This document shows, piece by piece, positions 6,470 to 8,313 of a DNA stretch of 8,313 nt. Source of the DNA: Candidatus Brocadia sp. (GTDB lineage: Bacteria > Planctomycetota > Brocadiia > Brocadiales > Brocadiaceae); NCBI GenBank assembly GCA_030837935.1, contig JAUQXU010000413.1, positions 1-8,313 on the forward strand. Reading direction: 5' to 3'. Within the stretch, counting starts at the first letter, position 1. Each line of letters begins with the position of its first letter. The notes beneath the pieces were generated by a model. That model saw nothing but the letters and a program-made list of their open reading frames with translations. It had not been told where the DNA came from and did not search any database. Both the position numbers and the translations under genes were made by a program.

Positions 6470-7511
6470 CGATCTTGCTGATAATACCGGTGAATGGTTG
6501 AGAGGAACAGGGGCTGAGTCAGACATTGTTATCAGTAGCAGGATTCGTCTTGCGAGAAATGTGGCAAGATTTCCTTTCCTTTCAAGGGCTAATATAAAAC
6601 AAAAAAGGGAACTTGAAGAAATTGTAAGAAATAAAATCAAAGAAGCCGAGATTACTTCAGATCTTCGTTATATAAATCTTGCGGACATCGACTCCGTAGA
6701 GAGGCTTTTTTTGGTAGAGCGACACCTCATTAGCCGGGAACATGCAGGAGGAGAGGGCGAAAGAGGTGTGGCATTCGGGAAATCAGAGACCGTTAGTCTG
6801 ATGGTCAACGAAGAAGATCACTTAAGGATACAGGTAATTCGCTCTGGGTTCGAATTAAAGGAGGCATGGAAGACAATTGACGATGTCGATAACAAGTTGG
6901 AGAAAAAGTTGACCTATGCCTACTCTTCTCGTTTTGGTTATTTGACTGCCTGTCCCACCAATGTTGGCACGGGGATGAGGGCTTCAGTTATGTTGCATCT
7001 TCCTGCATTAGGGATGACGCATCATATAGAAAAGGTATTTAATGCAGTTATGAAGCTTGGCTTGGTAGTGAGGGGTTTATATGGTGAGGGGACTCAGGTC
7101 TCCGGAGATTTGTATCAGATATCAAATCAGTTTACCCTCGGCAAGTCTGAGCCGGAAATTATTGAAATTATAGAAAGCGTAATTCCCAGGATTACGAGTT
7201 ATGAGAGGATGGCGCGAAAAGCATTAATTGCTGAGAGCCGAGAACAATTAGAGGACCGGATATGGCGGTCTTATGGCATGCTTAAGGTAGCGCGGATGAT
7301 TTCTTCAGAGGAGATTATGCATCTGTTGTCTCAGGTGCGCATGGGAGTTAATTTAGGAATAATTAATAATATTGAAATGAAAACCTTAAATGAGCTTTTC
7401 ATTCTTACCTTACCGGGGCACTTACAAAAGCTAGAAGGGCGTGAACTTAATTCTCAGCAAAGAAATATAATTCGCGCAGCGTATGTAAGAAAACGCCTGG
7501 AAGAGATATAA
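6459..7511 (+). CDS. mcsB: protein-arginine kinase McsB
   Basis: The 350-residue product belongs to the phosphagen (guanido) kinase fold and is close to the usual McsB length of about 350-360. McsB transfers phosphate from ATP to arginine side chains of proteins, marking them for ClpC-ClpP. The ATP site SSRIRLARN (26-34), the catalytic loop NEEDHLRIQ (117-125), CPTNVGTGMRAS (165-176, with C165) and RGLYGEGTQ (205-213) are all present. The allosteric phosphoarginine pocket motif RDxxRA appears as RNIIRA (335-340), with Asn for Asp. The C-terminal domain is otherwise complete. ATG 6459 is chosen because it gives the typical short N-terminus before EWLRGTGAESDIVISSRIR and has CAGG 8 bases upstream. 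An in-frame ATG at 6438 would add seven residues and cannot be excluded. The gene overlaps the mcsA stop by 11 bases and is followed by clpC after 22 bases. Confidence 0.96.
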   Translation: MKISDLADNTGEWLRGTGAESDIVISSRIRLARNVARFPFLSRANIKQKRELEEIVRNKIKEAEITSDLRYINLADIDSVERLFLVERHLISREHAGGEGERGVAFGKSETVSLMVNEEDHLRIQVIRSGFELKEAWKTIDDVDNKLEKKLTYAYSSRFGYLTACPTNVGTGMRASVMLHLPALGMTHHIEKVFNAVMKLGLVVRGLYGEGTQVSGDLYQISNQFTLGKSEPEIIEIIESVIPRITSYERMARKALIAESREQLEDRIWRSYGMLKVARMISSEEIMHLLSQVRMGVNLGIINNIEMKTLNELFILTLPGHLQKLEGRELNSQQRNIIRAAYVRKRLEEI

Positions 7512-7533
7512 AGTTCGAAAGGATAGGTGTGTT

Positions 7534-8313
7534 ATGTTTGATCGTTTTACGGACCGTGCACGAAAAGTTATGGCGCTCGCACGAGAAGAGGCCAGGCGAT
7601 TTAATCACGAATATATTGGGACAGAGCATATTTTACTGGGTTTGGTAAAAGAAGGCAGCGGGGTTGCTGCCAATGTTTTGCAAAACCTGGACATCGAGTT
7701 AAAGAAGATCCGCCTGGAAGTGGAAAAAATTGTTCAAAGCGGGTCAGACTTGGTTTCGGTGGGACAACTGCCTTTTACCCCACGCGTAAAGAAGGTATTG
7801 GAATATGCGATGGAAGAGGCGAGGGCACTGGGACATAATTATATAGGGACCGAACATTTGTTATTGGGACTGCTCCGGGAACAGGAAGGAGTGGCAGCAC
7901 AAGTATTGCTCAATCTGGGAGTAAAACTCGAAGATGTCCGGGAGGAGGTCATAGGCCTCTTGGGTTCTGAGGCAGTTCAGGGCAGTATGAATCAAGAAAA
8001 GGAAGAAAAAAAAGGGAAATCGAAAACGCCGGCTCTGGATTCTTTTGGTCGCGACCTTACCCAGCAAGCCCGCGAACATGAACTCGACCCGGTCATTGGG
8101 AGACAAGATGTAATTGAACGTGTGATTCAGGTCTTGTGCCGCAGGACCAAAAACAACCCGGTGTTGTTAGGTGAGGCAGGAGTTGGGAAAACAGCCATTG
8201 TTGAAGGCCTTGCGCAGGCTGTGGTGCAAGGAAATATTCCCGAACTTTTAAGAGACCGCAGGATTGTTGCCTTAGACCTTGCAATGATGGTAGCTGGCAC
8301 TAAGTACAGAGGT
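7534..8313 (+). CDS. clpC: ATP-dependent Clp protease ATP-binding subunit ClpC, 5' part (cut by window edge)
   Basis: The first 260 residues are present of a protein that is usually about 810-850. The N-domain has two Clp-N repeats (about 1-68 and 80-145), each with an IGTEH-LLGL motif. E31 and E107 correspond to the two Glu residues that hold phosphoarginine in Bacillus ClpC (E32 and E106), which fits the kinase gene next door. A charged linker (about 150-168) leads to the first AAA+ domain: LDPVIGR (184-190), RRTKNNPVLLGEAGVGKT with the Walker A at 213-220, and AGTKYRG at the window end. The middle domain, second AAA+ domain and ClpP-binding loop lie off the edge. ClpC unfolds tagged proteins and threads them into ClpP. 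The N-domain IGTEH repeats together with the mcsAB neighbourhood favour ClpC over ClpA or ClpB. AAAGGA (7518-7523) is the ribosome site for ATG 7534. Confidence 0.96.
   Translation, partial: MFDRFTDRARKVMALAREEARRFNHEYIGTEHILLGLVKEGSGVAANVLQNLDIELKKIRLEVEKIVQSGSDLVSVGQLPFTPRVKKVLEYAMEEARALGHNYIGTEHLLLGLLREQEGVAAQVLLNLGVKLEDVREEVIGLLGSEAVQGSMNQEKEEKKGKSKTPALDSFGRDLTQQAREHELDPVIGRQDVIERVIQVLCRRTKNNPVLLGEAGVGKTAIVEGLAQAVVQGNIPELLRDRRIVALDLAMMVAGTKYRG

Noticed and set aside
7861..8284. Minus-strand reading frames opposite clpC
   Set aside because: They are antisense to conserved ClpC N-domain and AAA+ sequence and resemble no protein family.

Overview
The window (about 42% GC by eye, not computed) looks like chromosomal DNA of a non-Firmicute bacterium. 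A planctomycete of the anammox type (Kuenenia/Brocadia-like) fits best, because of the combination of a GlcF-like Fe-S protein, a secreted Pro/Thr-linker protein with a surface-protein beta domain, and an mcsA-mcsB-clpC block lacking ctsR. The taxonomic call is inference from gene content and style; no rRNA or other marker is present. I see no tRNA, rRNA, CRISPR array, transposon, integrase or riboswitch.

Left part (1-1938) is on the minus strand. It holds a two-cluster ferredoxin/CCG-domain iron-sulfur protein whose C-terminus runs off the left edge. Upstream of it is a gene for an exported protein with a Pro/Thr-rich linker. The two are separated by a perfect 13-bp terminator hairpin that should work in both directions. 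Position 1939-2151 is a divergent intergenic region with a 12-bp perfect palindrome and only weak promoter candidates.

Centre (2152-4071) is mutL on the plus strand. It encodes a full-length mismatch-repair ATPase of the endonuclease-carrying class, with a slightly unusual metal-site motif.

Right part (4149-8313) looks like one operon behind a good sigma-70-type promoter: queD (6-carboxytetrahydropterin synthase, queuosine pathway), a fusion of a hexulose-6-phosphate-synthase-like domain to an RraA/pyruvate-aldolase-like domain, mcsA (zinc-finger adaptor), mcsB (protein-arginine kinase) and the 5' part of clpC (Hsp100 unfoldase), which runs off the right edge. The last three form the phosphoarginine degradation-tag pathway: McsA activates McsB, McsB phosphorylates arginines on client proteins, and the ClpC N-domain binds the mark and feeds the client to ClpP. 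The two metabolic genes at the head of the operon have no obvious link to that pathway.

The most interesting points are the HPS-RraA fusion with its aldolase-type residues intact, its linkage to a CtsR-less McsAB-ClpC module, and several departures from textbook motifs in McsA, McsB and MutL. Nothing in the window demands a wholly new system.
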